This document shows positions 16,071 to 23,587 of a stretch of 30,108 nt of DNA, piece by piece (position 1 is the stretch's first letter; the number at the start of each line of letters is the position of its first letter). A program made the translations under genes and the position numbers. The stretch spans positions 1 to 30,108 of the forward strand of contig DLIO01000027.1 of assembly GCA_002483765.1 (NCBI GenBank), read 5' to 3'. The notes below the pieces were generated by a model. It saw only the letters and a program-made list of their open reading frames with translations, had not been told where the DNA came from and made no database searches. The DNA comes from Lentisphaeria bacterium UBA7640. GTDB taxonomy: Bacteria > Verrucomicrobiota > Lentisphaeria > Victivallales > Victivallaceae.

Positions 16071-17675
16071 ATGATAAGAAACATGAATTCAATATTTATG
16101 AAACACGGGCGTTGGCTTTTTGCCCTCGTCACCATATTGATTGCTGTATCATTTCTTGGTTTTTTGAGTCCGGGTTTTACCGGAATGTTTAGTGGGACTC
16201 GTGACCCAAATTCGGGCGCAATAGGCGAAGCATTCGGCGAAACTATAACTATCGAAGATATTCGCGCACAAAATACCCGCAGCATGATTATTTTTTCCTT
16301 AATCTATAAACGTCCTATCGGCGATCGGATGTTGGAACAAGCCGCATCTCAGAACGCGTTTCCAGCGGCAATTCGTTTGAAAGCAGCGAAACATCTCGGC
16401 ATTAGGATTAGTGATGAAGAAGTAGCTGATTTTATCGGATCAGAACAGACTTTTCAAAAAGATGGCAAATTTGACCTTGAGTTGTTCGATGAATACCTTG
16501 AAGTTCAACTGAAACCTTTACGCTTGGGCCCGACCGACCTTGATGAAAGTGTTCGTGATTTTTTGGCGCAAAATGCGCTGGAACGGCTAGTGGTTGAAAA
16601 TATCGTAACTACTCCCGATGAAATTGACAAATTCAACCAGATGTTCAACCAGAAAATCGAATTGACAGTCGCGAATCTGAAAAGCGAGGATTTTAAAAAA
16701 CAAGTTAAAATTAGCGATGATGAACTGGAGAAATATTTTAAGGAACATGAAGCGAAATACCGGATCGCGGAACGCTTCAACGGACTTTTGGCGGTATTTG
16801 ATTTTGAACCATTCCAAGCTAGTGATGACAAGCTTAAAGAGTATTATGAAACCGTTAAGTCGGAACACCTGAAAGATGGCAAAGAACAACCGTTTGAGGC
16901 GATAAAAAAAGAACTCGCAACTGAATACAACCAAAAGAAATCCATAGAGCAAACTTTGCGCAAAGGACAGATGTTCGCCAGCAAAGCTTATGAAAAGAGT
17001 AACGCGCAACCTGAAAATGAACGGAGTAAAACCTTCGTTGAATTGGCTAGCAAGGATAAATTACGCTTAACGGAGACTGGTTGGTTCTCTGCAGATGCCG
17101 ATAAAATCGGTAAATTACAAGAGCCAGCTTTGATTAATGAATTTAGAGAAATTACCGGCGTAATTACTAACGCAGTACCCGGTAAGGATGCCATTTATGT
17201 GGGTTTTTTACTTAACAAAGAAGATTCCCGTCAAGCACAGTTTGCGGAAGTAAAAGAGCAGGTGCGCAAAGAACTTACGGATCAAAAAGCATTAGAGCTG
17301 GCACGTCAGAAAGCGCGTGATATTGTTAAAAAAATGGCTCAAGCTAAAGACAATGTCATTGAGATAGCAAAAAAGGAGCCACATTTCACGATAGTTCCAG
17401 TTTACACGATGATGGCACCTCCACAAATTGCGGATTCGAATTATATTTTACAACAAGCTGAAAATTTGAATTCAGGCGGCTTTTCACCAGCCATTGATAC
17501 TCCGACTGGAGCATTGGTAGTGGTTATGTTGAAACGTTCCGCCCCAAGCGACAAAGAACTTGAAGAAAAACGTTCGATTGCGGAATATATCTTTAAGCAG
17601 AATAAATCCAATGCAGCCAGCGCTTCATTTAACGCTTGGCTCCAAGCCAATACTAAAGAATTTAGAAGACAGTAA
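16071..17675 (+). CDS. PpiD/SurA-like periplasmic folding factor
   Basis: The 534-residue product has one N-terminal membrane anchor (about residues 14-34, 'WLFALVTILIAVSFLGFL') and a long, highly charged periplasmic part. Residues 60-190 resemble the SurA_N/PpiD chaperone domain ('KAAKHLGIRISDEEVADFI'). About 335-385 ('TGWFSADADKIGKL') resembles a degenerate parvulin domain, so isomerase activity is doubtful. PpiD-like proteins sit at the Sec translocon exit and help fold outer-membrane proteins. AAGGA lies 8 bases before the ATG. speD follows after 58 bases, probably in the same transcript. Confidence 0.82.
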   Translation: MIRNMNSIFMKHGRWLFALVTILIAVSFLGFLSPGFTGMFSGTRDPNSGAIGEAFGETITIEDIRAQNTRSMIIFSLIYKRPIGDRMLEQAASQNAFPAAIRLKAAKHLGIRISDEEVADFIGSEQTFQKDGKFDLELFDEYLEVQLKPLRLGPTDLDESVRDFLAQNALERLVVENIVTTPDEIDKFNQMFNQKIELTVANLKSEDFKKQVKISDDELEKYFKEHEAKYRIAERFNGLLAVFDFEPFQASDDKLKEYYETVKSEHLKDGKEQPFEAIKKELATEYNQKKSIEQTLRKGQMFASKAYEKSNAQPENERSKTFVELASKDKLRLTETGWFSADADKIGKLQEPALINEFREITGVITNAVPGKDAIYVGFLLNKEDSRQAQFAEVKEQVRKELTDQKALELARQKARDIVKKMAQAKDNVIEIAKKEPHFTIVPVYTMMAPPQIADSNYILQQAENLNSGGFSPAIDTPTGALVVVMLKRSAPSDKELEEKRSIAEYIFKQNKSNAASASFNAWLQANTKEFRRQ

Positions 17676-17693
17676 ACCATAAACCATGACAAG

Positions 17694-17715
17694 TCATGCC
17701 GTTACAGTGGCATGA
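17694..17715 (+). promoter_or_regulatory. Leader hairpin abutting the speD ribosome binding site
   Basis: TCATGCC (17694-17700) pairs perfectly with GGCATGA (17709-17715) over an 8-base loop. The stem ends exactly where the Shine-Dalgarno AAGGGAGGA (17715-17723) begins. An overlapping inverted repeat, CATGAC-AA-GTCATG, shares the left arm, so the two pairings exclude each other, though the second would have a 2-base loop. Regulatory function is inference. Confidence 0.4.
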
Positions 17716-17733
17716 AGGGAGGATTGACGAAAA

Positions 17734-18552
17734 TTGAAAGACAGCGTTTGTAAAGGACATCGCGATTTCGCACTTGGAAAACACATGACCATTGAATTTT
17801 ATGATTGTGATTCTTCTATTTTAGCCGATCCGGTTAAAATGGAGAATATTTTCATTGAAGCTGCGCACGCAAGTGGAGCCACGGTCATTGGACAAAATTT
17901 TCATTCATTCGAACCTCAAGGGGTTAGTGGTTTTGTCGTTATCGCAGAATCTCATTTTTCCGTTCACTCTTGGCCGGAACACGACTATGCCGCGGTTGAT
18001 ATCTTTACCTGTGGCGAAAGCATCAGTTTTGATGCCGCTGTCGAGTCATTAAAAAATGGGATGCAATCTCGGAATACGATTATTTCCAGCGTGATGAACC
18101 GCGGTATTGTTTCTAATAACGGCATTGAACGCATGGTGCCAGTTTACGAAGGAAAGAAAGAATGCTATGCCATGGACTGGAAATCGCGTTTTGATGAGAG
18201 CCAAGCCTGGGGACTACAAGTTTCGGTGGATGTTTATAACTGTGCGCCAGAGATTATTCGCGGTGCAGACGAGATCAAACGTTATGTTTCTGAGCTCTGC
18301 AAAAAACTTGATATCAAGCGTCACGGCGATACCACCATCGTCAATTTTGGACACCATGGCGAACTTGAAGGTTTCACTATGACTCAGCTCATTGAAACCT
18401 CATTGATTTCTGGGCACTTTGCTAACAATTCAAATAATGCTTATATTGATGTTTTCAGCTGTAAATACTTTGAGCCGCGCGAAGTCGCTGAGTTCTCTAT
18501 TGAGTTCTTTAAGGGCGCGCACTATCGTATGCAAGTTGCTTTACGTCGTTAA
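17734..18552 (+). CDS. speD: Tandem-domain S-adenosylmethionine decarboxylase proenzyme
   Basis: The 272-residue product is two SpeD-type domains fused. Residues 1-130 are a canonical class 1b enzyme with pyruvoyl-forming Ser73 after Glu72 ('AESHFSVHSWPE'), His78 and Cys93, the same spacing as in Thermotoga SpeD (63/68/83). Residues 159-272 are a second, divergent domain, with 'QLIETSLISGHFAN' and Ser223, His228, Cys243 at identical spacing but Thr222 in place of Glu. Related proteins decarboxylate SAM, arginine or ornithine for polyamine synthesis. The start is TTG at 17734, supported by AAGGGAGGA 10 bases upstream. speE follows after 15 bases. Confidence 0.9.
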   Translation: MKDSVCKGHRDFALGKHMTIEFYDCDSSILADPVKMENIFIEAAHASGATVIGQNFHSFEPQGVSGFVVIAESHFSVHSWPEHDYAAVDIFTCGESISFDAAVESLKNGMQSRNTIISSVMNRGIVSNNGIERMVPVYEGKKECYAMDWKSRFDESQAWGLQVSVDVYNCAPEIIRGADEIKRYVSELCKKLDIKRHGDTTIVNFGHHGELEGFTMTQLIETSLISGHFANNSNNAYIDVFSCKYFEPREVAEFSIEFFKGAHYRMQVALRR

Positions 18553-18567
18553 CCTGGAGGAATTTTA

Positions 18568-19419
18568 ATGGGATATTTTCTTAACGATAAATGGTTTGCC
18601 GAAACCAATGAGGGATTCGGAATCGCAGTTAAAATTGAGAAAAAACTTGAAGATTGCAAAAGCGAATTTCAGAAAATAGAACTGTACGATACCGTAAATC
18701 TTGGAAAGATGCTAGTACTCGACGGGGTCATTCAATTAACAGAATTTGATGAATTTGCATATCAAGAAATGATGGCACATTTACCATTGTTTTCCCATCC
18801 TGCGCCTAAAAAAGTCTTGGTTATTGGAGGTGGAGATGGCGGAGTGTTGCGAGAAATTGCTAAACATGACGTTGTTGAAACTATCGATATTTGTGAAATT
18901 GATGGCATGGTAATTGAATTTGCCAAAAAACATTTGACATCATTATCCTGTGGTTATGATGACCCGCGAGTTACGGTTCATGTCGCTGACGGCAGTGAAT
19001 TTGTCAAAAACCATCAAGGTCATTACGACGTAATCATTGTTGATTCGTCAGATCCAATCGGACCAGGCGAATCGTTGTTCAATGAACCATTCTATCAAGG
19101 AATGCGTGATGCTTTGGCTCCTGGGGGCTTGATTGGCTCGCAGTCTGAATCAATATTTCTCCACATGCCGACAGTTAAATCTCTGCTGGGGATTACGAGT
19201 AGACTATTCAATGACTCTGGATATGGCATGTTTCAGGTTCCAACCTATCCTACTGGTACTATTGGTTGTTGTTTGGCCACTTTGGGCCCAGATTTCCGTA
19301 ATCCGGTAAGGCGTCCTGACAAAGCGATCCAAAACAAGCTTAAGTATTATACTAATGATATTCATAAAAGCTGTTTTGCGTTACCTAATTTTGTACTGAA
19401 TATCCTAAATCAGTCTTAG
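18568..19419 (+). CDS. speE: Polyamine aminopropyltransferase (spermidine synthase)
   Basis: The 283-residue product is SpeE. It has an N-terminal beta domain with 'LGKMLVLDGVIQLTEFDEF', the nucleotide-binding 'VLVIGGGDGGVLRE' and the catalytic 'VDSSDPIGPGESLF'. It moves the aminopropyl group of decarboxylated SAM onto putrescine or a related diamine, directly using the product of speD. TGGAGG is 8 bases before the ATG. The stop overlaps by 4 bases the stop of the convergent EamA gene. Confidence 0.96.
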   Translation: MGYFLNDKWFAETNEGFGIAVKIEKKLEDCKSEFQKIELYDTVNLGKMLVLDGVIQLTEFDEFAYQEMMAHLPLFSHPAPKKVLVIGGGDGGVLREIAKHDVVETIDICEIDGMVIEFAKKHLTSLSCGYDDPRVTVHVADGSEFVKNHQGHYDVIIVDSSDPIGPGESLFNEPFYQGMRDALAPGGLIGSQSESIFLHMPTVKSLLGITSRLFNDSGYGMFQVPTYPTGTIGCCLATLGPDFRNPVRRPDKAIQNKLKYYTNDIHKSCFALPNFVLNILNQS

Positions 19420-20306
19420 GAGTCCAGCACAAAGAGAATGACTGCGAGAGTCATTAGTAATGCTGCGAAAACTCTTTTGATAACCATGTTTCGTGAGATT
19501 TTGGTTTCAAGATAGCTATAGCCACGATGCGCCAACCAAGCTCCTAGTAACACTGAAATGATACCACGCGAAGATTGTAGGATATTACCAAAGATTGGGT
19601 TTGAGAGCATGAAACAGACGAATAAAAACATTACTCCACTATACCAAACGACTGAAAAACCGATGATTATCGGAATATCTTTTTTAGCTGGTTTGTTGAT
19701 CATTTTTAGGAATAAGACCGCAACCGCTCCAGTCAATAAATAGCTTAATGCTGCTGCTAACACGCCGGATGCGGTGTGACCGGAATCCAGCGCAGTAATC
19801 AGTTTTTTTATATAAATATCTGACCAGGAATACCAAAAACACGCAGAAATTAAATAGATTAGCCCCAAGCGTGATACCGTTCCTCCAGACCAGTTGGAAA
19901 GCATCGCGCCCCCGACACAGAGTAAAACCGCAAGTAATTGCCAAGCATTACAACTGCCACCGTAAAAAGATATCGAAAGTAGAGCAACAATAACAATTTT
20001 CAGAGCTAGCAATGGGGACAGCCTAGACGCTTCAGCGTGTTTCAATGCCATGAAAAATGAAAATTGACCAATTAGATAAAAGAGGCTACACGCAATTAAT
20101 GGCCACCAATATTGCTGGAGTGGCGGGATTGGCACATAAGGGATAAGAAACAGTAGCAGAACCACAGAAAATAACCCCATAACCAAATGGGCACATAGCA
20201 ACAACTGAAATGATCCGCCTCCACCAGCGATATAACGTTTGGAGAAAATATATGAACAGGACTGTGCAAATGCAGCTAAAAGTCCAAATAATATCGCTCC
20301 AAACAT
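19416..20306 (-). CDS. EamA/DMT family transporter
   Basis: The 296-residue product has about ten transmembrane segments in two repeated halves, typical of EamA-type drug/metabolite transporters of the inner membrane. 'FGLLAAFAQSCSYIFSKRY' starts the first half; a conserved-looking 'ISACFWYSWSDIYIKKL' starts the second. The substrate is unknown; being next to speDE is suggestive of nothing firm, since the genes converge. GGAG at 20313-20316 lies 6 bases before the ATG, immediately below a terminator-like hairpin. Confidence 0.85.
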   Translation of the reverse strand: MFGAILFGLLAAFAQSCSYIFSKRYIAGGGGSFQLLLCAHLVMGLFSVVLLLFLIPYVPIPPLQQYWWPLIACSLFYLIGQFSFFMALKHAEASRLSPLLALKIVIVALLSISFYGGSCNAWQLLAVLLCVGGAMLSNWSGGTVSRLGLIYLISACFWYSWSDIYIKKLITALDSGHTASGVLAAALSYLLTGAVAVLFLKMINKPAKKDIPIIIGFSVVWYSGVMFLFVCFMLSNPIFGNILQSSRGIISVLLGAWLAHRGYSYLETKISRNMVIKRVFAALLMTLAVILFVLDS

Positions 20307-20316
20307 CTTTTACTCC

Positions 20317-20347
20317 AATAAAAAACGCCCGTTTTGAAACGGACGTT
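20317..20347 (-). terminator. Terminator-like hairpin just upstream of the EamA gene
   Basis: On the minus strand AACGTCCGTTT pairs with AAACGGGCGTT (one T-G wobble) over a 2-base loop and is followed by TTTTTTATT. It lies about 114 bases past the lipoprotein stop and its T-run ends next to the EamA Shine-Dalgarno. It may end the lipoprotein transcript or attenuate the transporter gene. Confidence 0.65.
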
Positions 20348-20413
20348 AGGTTTTCTAATTCAACTATTAAGCATGTGGACTAAACGTTCGCATGTCATAT
20401 AAATACTATCGGT

Positions 20414-20444
20414 AATTCGCGCGCGCATTATGCGCGCGCGAATT
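20414..20444. repeat. GC-rich palindrome, copy 4
   Basis: A perfect 31-base inverted repeat with 15-base arms (AATTCGCGCGCGCAT) around a central T at 20429. It lies 16 bases past the lipoprotein stop, upstream of the terminator-like hairpin at 20317. Confidence 0.92.
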
Positions 20445-20460
20445 GAGAACTTAAGTTAGG

Positions 20461-21210
20461 TTATTTATCCTTCATTATTTTTTCTTCAGTCGGCGTCAAA
20501 GTTTCGATTTTAGTAGCGGTGCTGTCAAGATTATCATTAGGGTTAATGTCGTCACCCCTTACAATTATGGGTTTGTCGAAGCTGCGCTCGCTTGAATCAA
20601 TTGGAGTGATCTGTTTTAGAGTCGGCGATGTCATATCCTCTTTCTTAATTGATTCGCTCTTTTTAAGGATTTCTCTATCGCCTAACTTCGGTTCATTGTC
20701 AATTTTTGTTTCTTGGCTGGTGCCTTGTTCAATAATTTCCGGCATCGCTTGTCTACTCGGCGTCGAAATTGCGATATATTTCAAAATATGTGGGCTGTTG
20801 TTAATAAAGCGTATTTGAACTTCGGCTGGGATGTAAATAGAAATACCTTCGCGCAATTCATATGCAGTTCCATTGATGTTCATCATGCCGCCACCAGCAG
20901 TCACGAAGATTATTTGGGATACACTTTGAACAAACAGCGCACTACTATCGCCAGGTGATATCAGTATTACACGAACGTCATAATCGCCAGGTAAGTTTTC
21001 GGCTGTGCCAATGAAAACTGGAAAAACCCGTGCATTACCCAGATCAAGGATGCGGTCGGAATTGATTTCATATAAATCTTTGAAAATAATTTGGGAGCCG
21101 TCTACTTTGCGTAATTCGACATCCTGGGGTTCTACGGGTTGTGGGCTGAGACAACCGAACATAGTTAAGCATAGCGCGACAGCTCCGGAATAAATCAATG
21201 CACGTTTCAT
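20461..21210 (-). CDS. Cupin-like lipoprotein of unknown function
   Basis: The 249-residue product has a lipoprotein signal with lipobox 'MFGC' (Cys19). Residues about 75-155 look like a single cupin barrel ('VRVILISPGDSS', 'QIIFVTAGGGMMNINGT', 'GISIYIPAEVQIRFIN'), but the usual metal-binding His/Glu cluster is missing, so catalysis is unlikely. The C-terminal 90 residues are charged, low in hydrophobics and probably disordered. It should sit in the inner leaflet of the outer membrane or on the inner membrane. AGGAG is about 10 bases before the ATG, and a candidate promoter is at 21301-21328. Function not recognised. Confidence 0.75.
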   Translation of the reverse strand: MKRALIYSGAVALCLTMFGCLSPQPVEPQDVELRKVDGSQIIFKDLYEINSDRILDLGNARVFPVFIGTAENLPGDYDVRVILISPGDSSALFVQSVSQIIFVTAGGGMMNINGTAYELREGISIYIPAEVQIRFINNSPHILKYIAISTPSRQAMPEIIEQGTSQETKIDNEPKLGDREILKKSESIKKEDMTSPTLKQITPIDSSERSFDKPIIVRGDDINPNDNLDSTATKIETLTPTEEKIMKDK

Positions 21211-21300
21211 AATCTAAATCTCCTAATTTTAAGGGGGCAGGTTCGATACTTTTGTGAAAAAACGAAACCTACTTACAGTTAACTTTATAATAGCTTATTA

Positions 21301-21328
21301 AATATAGTTTCCCGTATCTATTAAGCAA
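21301..21328 (-). promoter_or_regulatory. Candidate promoter for the cupin lipoprotein
   Basis: Minus-strand TTGCTT (21323-21328) and TATATT (21301-21306) are 16 bases apart, between the lpxK stop and the lipoprotein start, giving a leader of about 85 bases. Confidence 0.42.
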
Positions 21329-21334
21329 ACTAAA

Positions 21335-22507
21335 TTAAAGGAAACAGATACGAGAAATACATTGATCAAAGCTTTCTTGGCCGCTAAGAATATCAATTTC
21401 TATCCTCAAAAAATAAAACGGTGGACTTTCACCGTTAATCAGAGGCATCCGCACGGCATCTTTCTCGGTTGTCATAATTATTTCCGCACCAGTTTCAATT
21501 GCCAAGTCTCTGAATTTGATAAGTTCATTTTCGGTGAAACGATGGTGATCGGCAAAACGACTGGTTGCAACGACTTCTGCGCCGTGTTCAATCAAAAAAG
21601 CTTCAAAGCTTTCAGGACGCGCAATTCCAGAAATCGCCGCGATTTTGCGGCCTCGCATGAATTCTAAATTTTGACGCTTACCACGATCATAAACCATCTC
21701 AACATATTGCGGTCTATGGCAGCACTCAATAATTTCGGCACGACGATTATGGCGGCGCATAAAAGTTTTTAGATGACGTAAGTGATTTCCACCATTTGAT
21801 TTAGTTAAAAAGATATAGTCAGCACGTCGAATATTTTTTATTGGTTCGCGCAACAAACCCCGCGGCAGTACATGGTGATTGCAAAATGGATCAGTGGAAT
21901 CTACTAAAAGGATATTGATATGCGACATCAAATCAAGATACTGGAAACCATCATCCAAGATCAAGGTATCGGTTTGAAAGTGTTCAATGGCATATAGCCC
22001 AAGCCGAACTCGATCCTTATCGACGAGAACTGGCACCCCTTTAAGATTTGTCGCCAACATGTAGGGTTCGTCACCGGCATAAGTGGAATCAAGCAACAGT
22101 TTTTTCCCGTCCGATACCACCTTGATTGGGGCCTCTAATTTTCTCTTGCCAAACATGTGAGTAAGTTTAAACCATAACGAGCGTTGTTTACTGCGATAGC
22201 CGCGGCTTAATACCGCAACTTTACGCCCTTTCTGATGTAATGTTTTGGCAAAAACCTCTACTACTGGAGTTTTTCCAGTTCCACCGCAACTTAGGTTACC
22301 AATACTTACTACTAGGCAACCAATTGCTCGATTTCGAATGACTCTTTTATCGTACATCCACAAACGGAACTGGCTACCCATCCGGTAAAAACGTGAGCAG
22401 ATAAATAAGAAAACCGTCATTACACGGTCGAACCAACCTTTTCGTTGTTCTAAGATTAAGCCAATAAAATATTGCTCGAGATTTTCAACAAGATGGCGAA
22501 TTTTCAT
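21335..22507 (-). CDS. lpxK: Tetraacyldisaccharide 4'-kinase
   Basis: The 390-residue product is LpxK, the inner-membrane kinase that adds the 4'-phosphate of lipid A. An N-terminal hydrophobic segment (about 27-40) is followed by the Walker A 'SIGNLSCGGTGKTP' (68-81), 'VAVLSRGYRSK', 'DDGFQYLDL' and a C-terminal 'MTTEKDAVRMP'. It is somewhat longer than typical (about 330-350). It shows that the organism makes lipid A. Its ATG overlaps by one base the stop of the small exported protein gene (TAATG), so the two are coupled. Confidence 0.94.
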   Translation of the reverse strand: MKIRHLVENLEQYFIGLILEQRKGWFDRVMTVFLFICSRFYRMGSQFRLWMYDKRVIRNRAIGCLVVSIGNLSCGGTGKTPVVEVFAKTLHQKGRKVAVLSRGYRSKQRSLWFKLTHMFGKRKLEAPIKVVSDGKKLLLDSTYAGDEPYMLATNLKGVPVLVDKDRVRLGLYAIEHFQTDTLILDDGFQYLDLMSHINILLVDSTDPFCNHHVLPRGLLREPIKNIRRADYIFLTKSNGGNHLRHLKTFMRRHNRRAEIIECCHRPQYVEMVYDRGKRQNLEFMRGRKIAAISGIARPESFEAFLIEHGAEVVATSRFADHHRFTENELIKFRDLAIETGAEIIMTTEKDAVRMPLINGESPPFYFLRIEIDILSGQESFDQCISRICFL

Positions 22508-22908
22508 TATTTATCAGGCTGTATTATGACGTTATGCTGGTCTAGTTCTTTGAAGAAAGATGCAGGTCCATCCCAAAGCACCACCTTGAGAAATTTAAAA
22601 GGTAATCCAACCACAAATGCCAGCGGATAGGTAAAACATCGTACTGTAACTCCGGCAGCTTCCAACGCTTGATAGTCGGCGCCGCCAAAGAAATGTATCG
22701 TACCTGCAGTCAGGGCAGCAGGGACTGAGCCGGCAACCAGCCCTAAATAATTTCCAACATCTCCGGGAATAGAAACAAACATACCATCAGAACGGTAATC
22801 TGTATAAAATAGACGGTCTAACTCACCCGGTTCCTGGTGTTTACTCGCACCAAAAACAGCAGTCGTACAAACTAGAAATATCAAAATAAGGATTGTATCA
22901 ATTTTCAC
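22507..22908 (-). CDS. Small exported protein of unknown function
   Basis: From GTG at 22908 the product is 133 residues, starting 'MKIDTILILIFLVCTTAVFGA', a good signal peptide. The remainder has two hydrophobic, glycine-rich stretches ('GLVAGSVPAALTAGTIHFFGG' region and 'YPLAFVVGLPFKFLKVVLW') and may be membrane-associated. A longer frame from 22965 exists, but a perfect AGGAGG at 22919-22924, 10 bases before the GTG, decides the start. The gene overlaps lpxK by one base (TAATG), which hints at an envelope role. I do not recognise the family. Confidence 0.75.
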   Translation of the reverse strand: MKIDTILILIFLVCTTAVFGASKHQEPGELDRLFYTDYRSDGMFVSIPGDVGNYLGLVAGSVPAALTAGTIHFFGGADYQALEAAGVTVRCFTYPLAFVVGLPFKFLKVVLWDGPASFFKELDQHNVIIQPDK

Positions 22909-23019
22909 AAAAACAAAACCTCCTTGCCAATATAAATAATCAAAAATAGTAGTTTTACGATACATATTTTACTAGAAAATATTTTTCTAGATAACTCTGC
23001 GGCTAATTGTATCAGGATA

Positions 23020-23466
23020 TCAAATAGAATAATCAAAGACTCCGCGTTCGCCTTGCCTAGTTTGATAAATATTCATGATGTCCTGCAGAGTCACCGCAGC
23101 CAATGCTTTTCTAATCTCAAAGTTAACCTTCTCCCAGATCTCACGGGTAGCACATTTGCCCATGTTCTCGCATTGATCTGAGGAAGCAACACAATCAACA
23201 ATGCTGATAGGTCCTTCCATTGCTTCAACAATATCCAAAGCGGTCAAAGTTTCCGGCAACCTTACTAACTGCAAACCTCCGTTTACGCCACGAACTGAGT
23301 GAATGAAACCAGCTTCACGCAATGAAGTTATTAATCGGCCGAGGTATTTTTGGGGAATCTCTTGGGATTTAGAAATATCGCGAATTAATCGTCTCGGTTG
23401 CGCTTGATGTAGTGCCAAGTCAAGCATAATCCGCAATCCATAGCGTCCTTTTGTCGAAATTTTCAT
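23020..23466 (-). CDS. Rrf2 family transcriptional regulator (IscR-like)
   Basis: The 148-residue product begins 'MKISTKGRYGLRIMLDLA', the hallmark of Rrf2 winged-helix regulators, followed by 'QEIPQKYLGRLITSLREAG' and the wing 'SVRGVNGG'. Cys92, Cys99 and Cys105 are placed much as in IscR (92/98/104), so it probably binds an iron-sulfur cluster. Targets could be iron-sulfur assembly or redox genes; none is adjacent. ATG at 23466 is preferred over the GTG at 23469. It follows the enolase terminator and probably has its own promoter. Confidence 0.9.
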   Translation of the reverse strand: MKISTKGRYGLRIMLDLALHQAQPRRLIRDISKSQEIPQKYLGRLITSLREAGFIHSVRGVNGGLQLVRLPETLTALDIVEAMEGPISIVDCVASSDQCENMGKCATREIWEKVNFEIRKALAAVTLQDIMNIYQTRQGERGVFDYSI

Positions 23467-23532
23467 CACATTAACTCATCCTAAATTATTTGTATACTAT
23501 TACAGTAATCAATAATCCGAAAATTACAATAT

Positions 23533-23568
23533 AAAAACGGGCGTTACCACAAGTAGTGGCACGCCCGT
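23533..23568 (-). terminator. Rho-independent terminator after eno
   Basis: ACGGGCGT (23537-23544) pairs with ACGCCCGT (23561-23568), with an inner CCAC/GTGG stem. On the minus strand it is followed by TTTTTAT. It lies 20 bases past the enolase stop. Confidence 0.85.
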
Positions 23569-23587
23569 GTTTATGGTTTCTATGTGA

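Noticed and set aside
21308..21357. Inverted repeat with 12-base arms (one mismatch) around the lpxK stop.
   Set aside because: The loop is 26 bases and no T-run follows on the minus strand; not convincing as a terminator.
22972..22990. CTAGAAAA/TTTTCTAG palindrome between the Rrf2 gene and the small exported protein gene.
   Set aside because: AT-only hairpin with a 3-base loop in AT-rich DNA; too weak to call.
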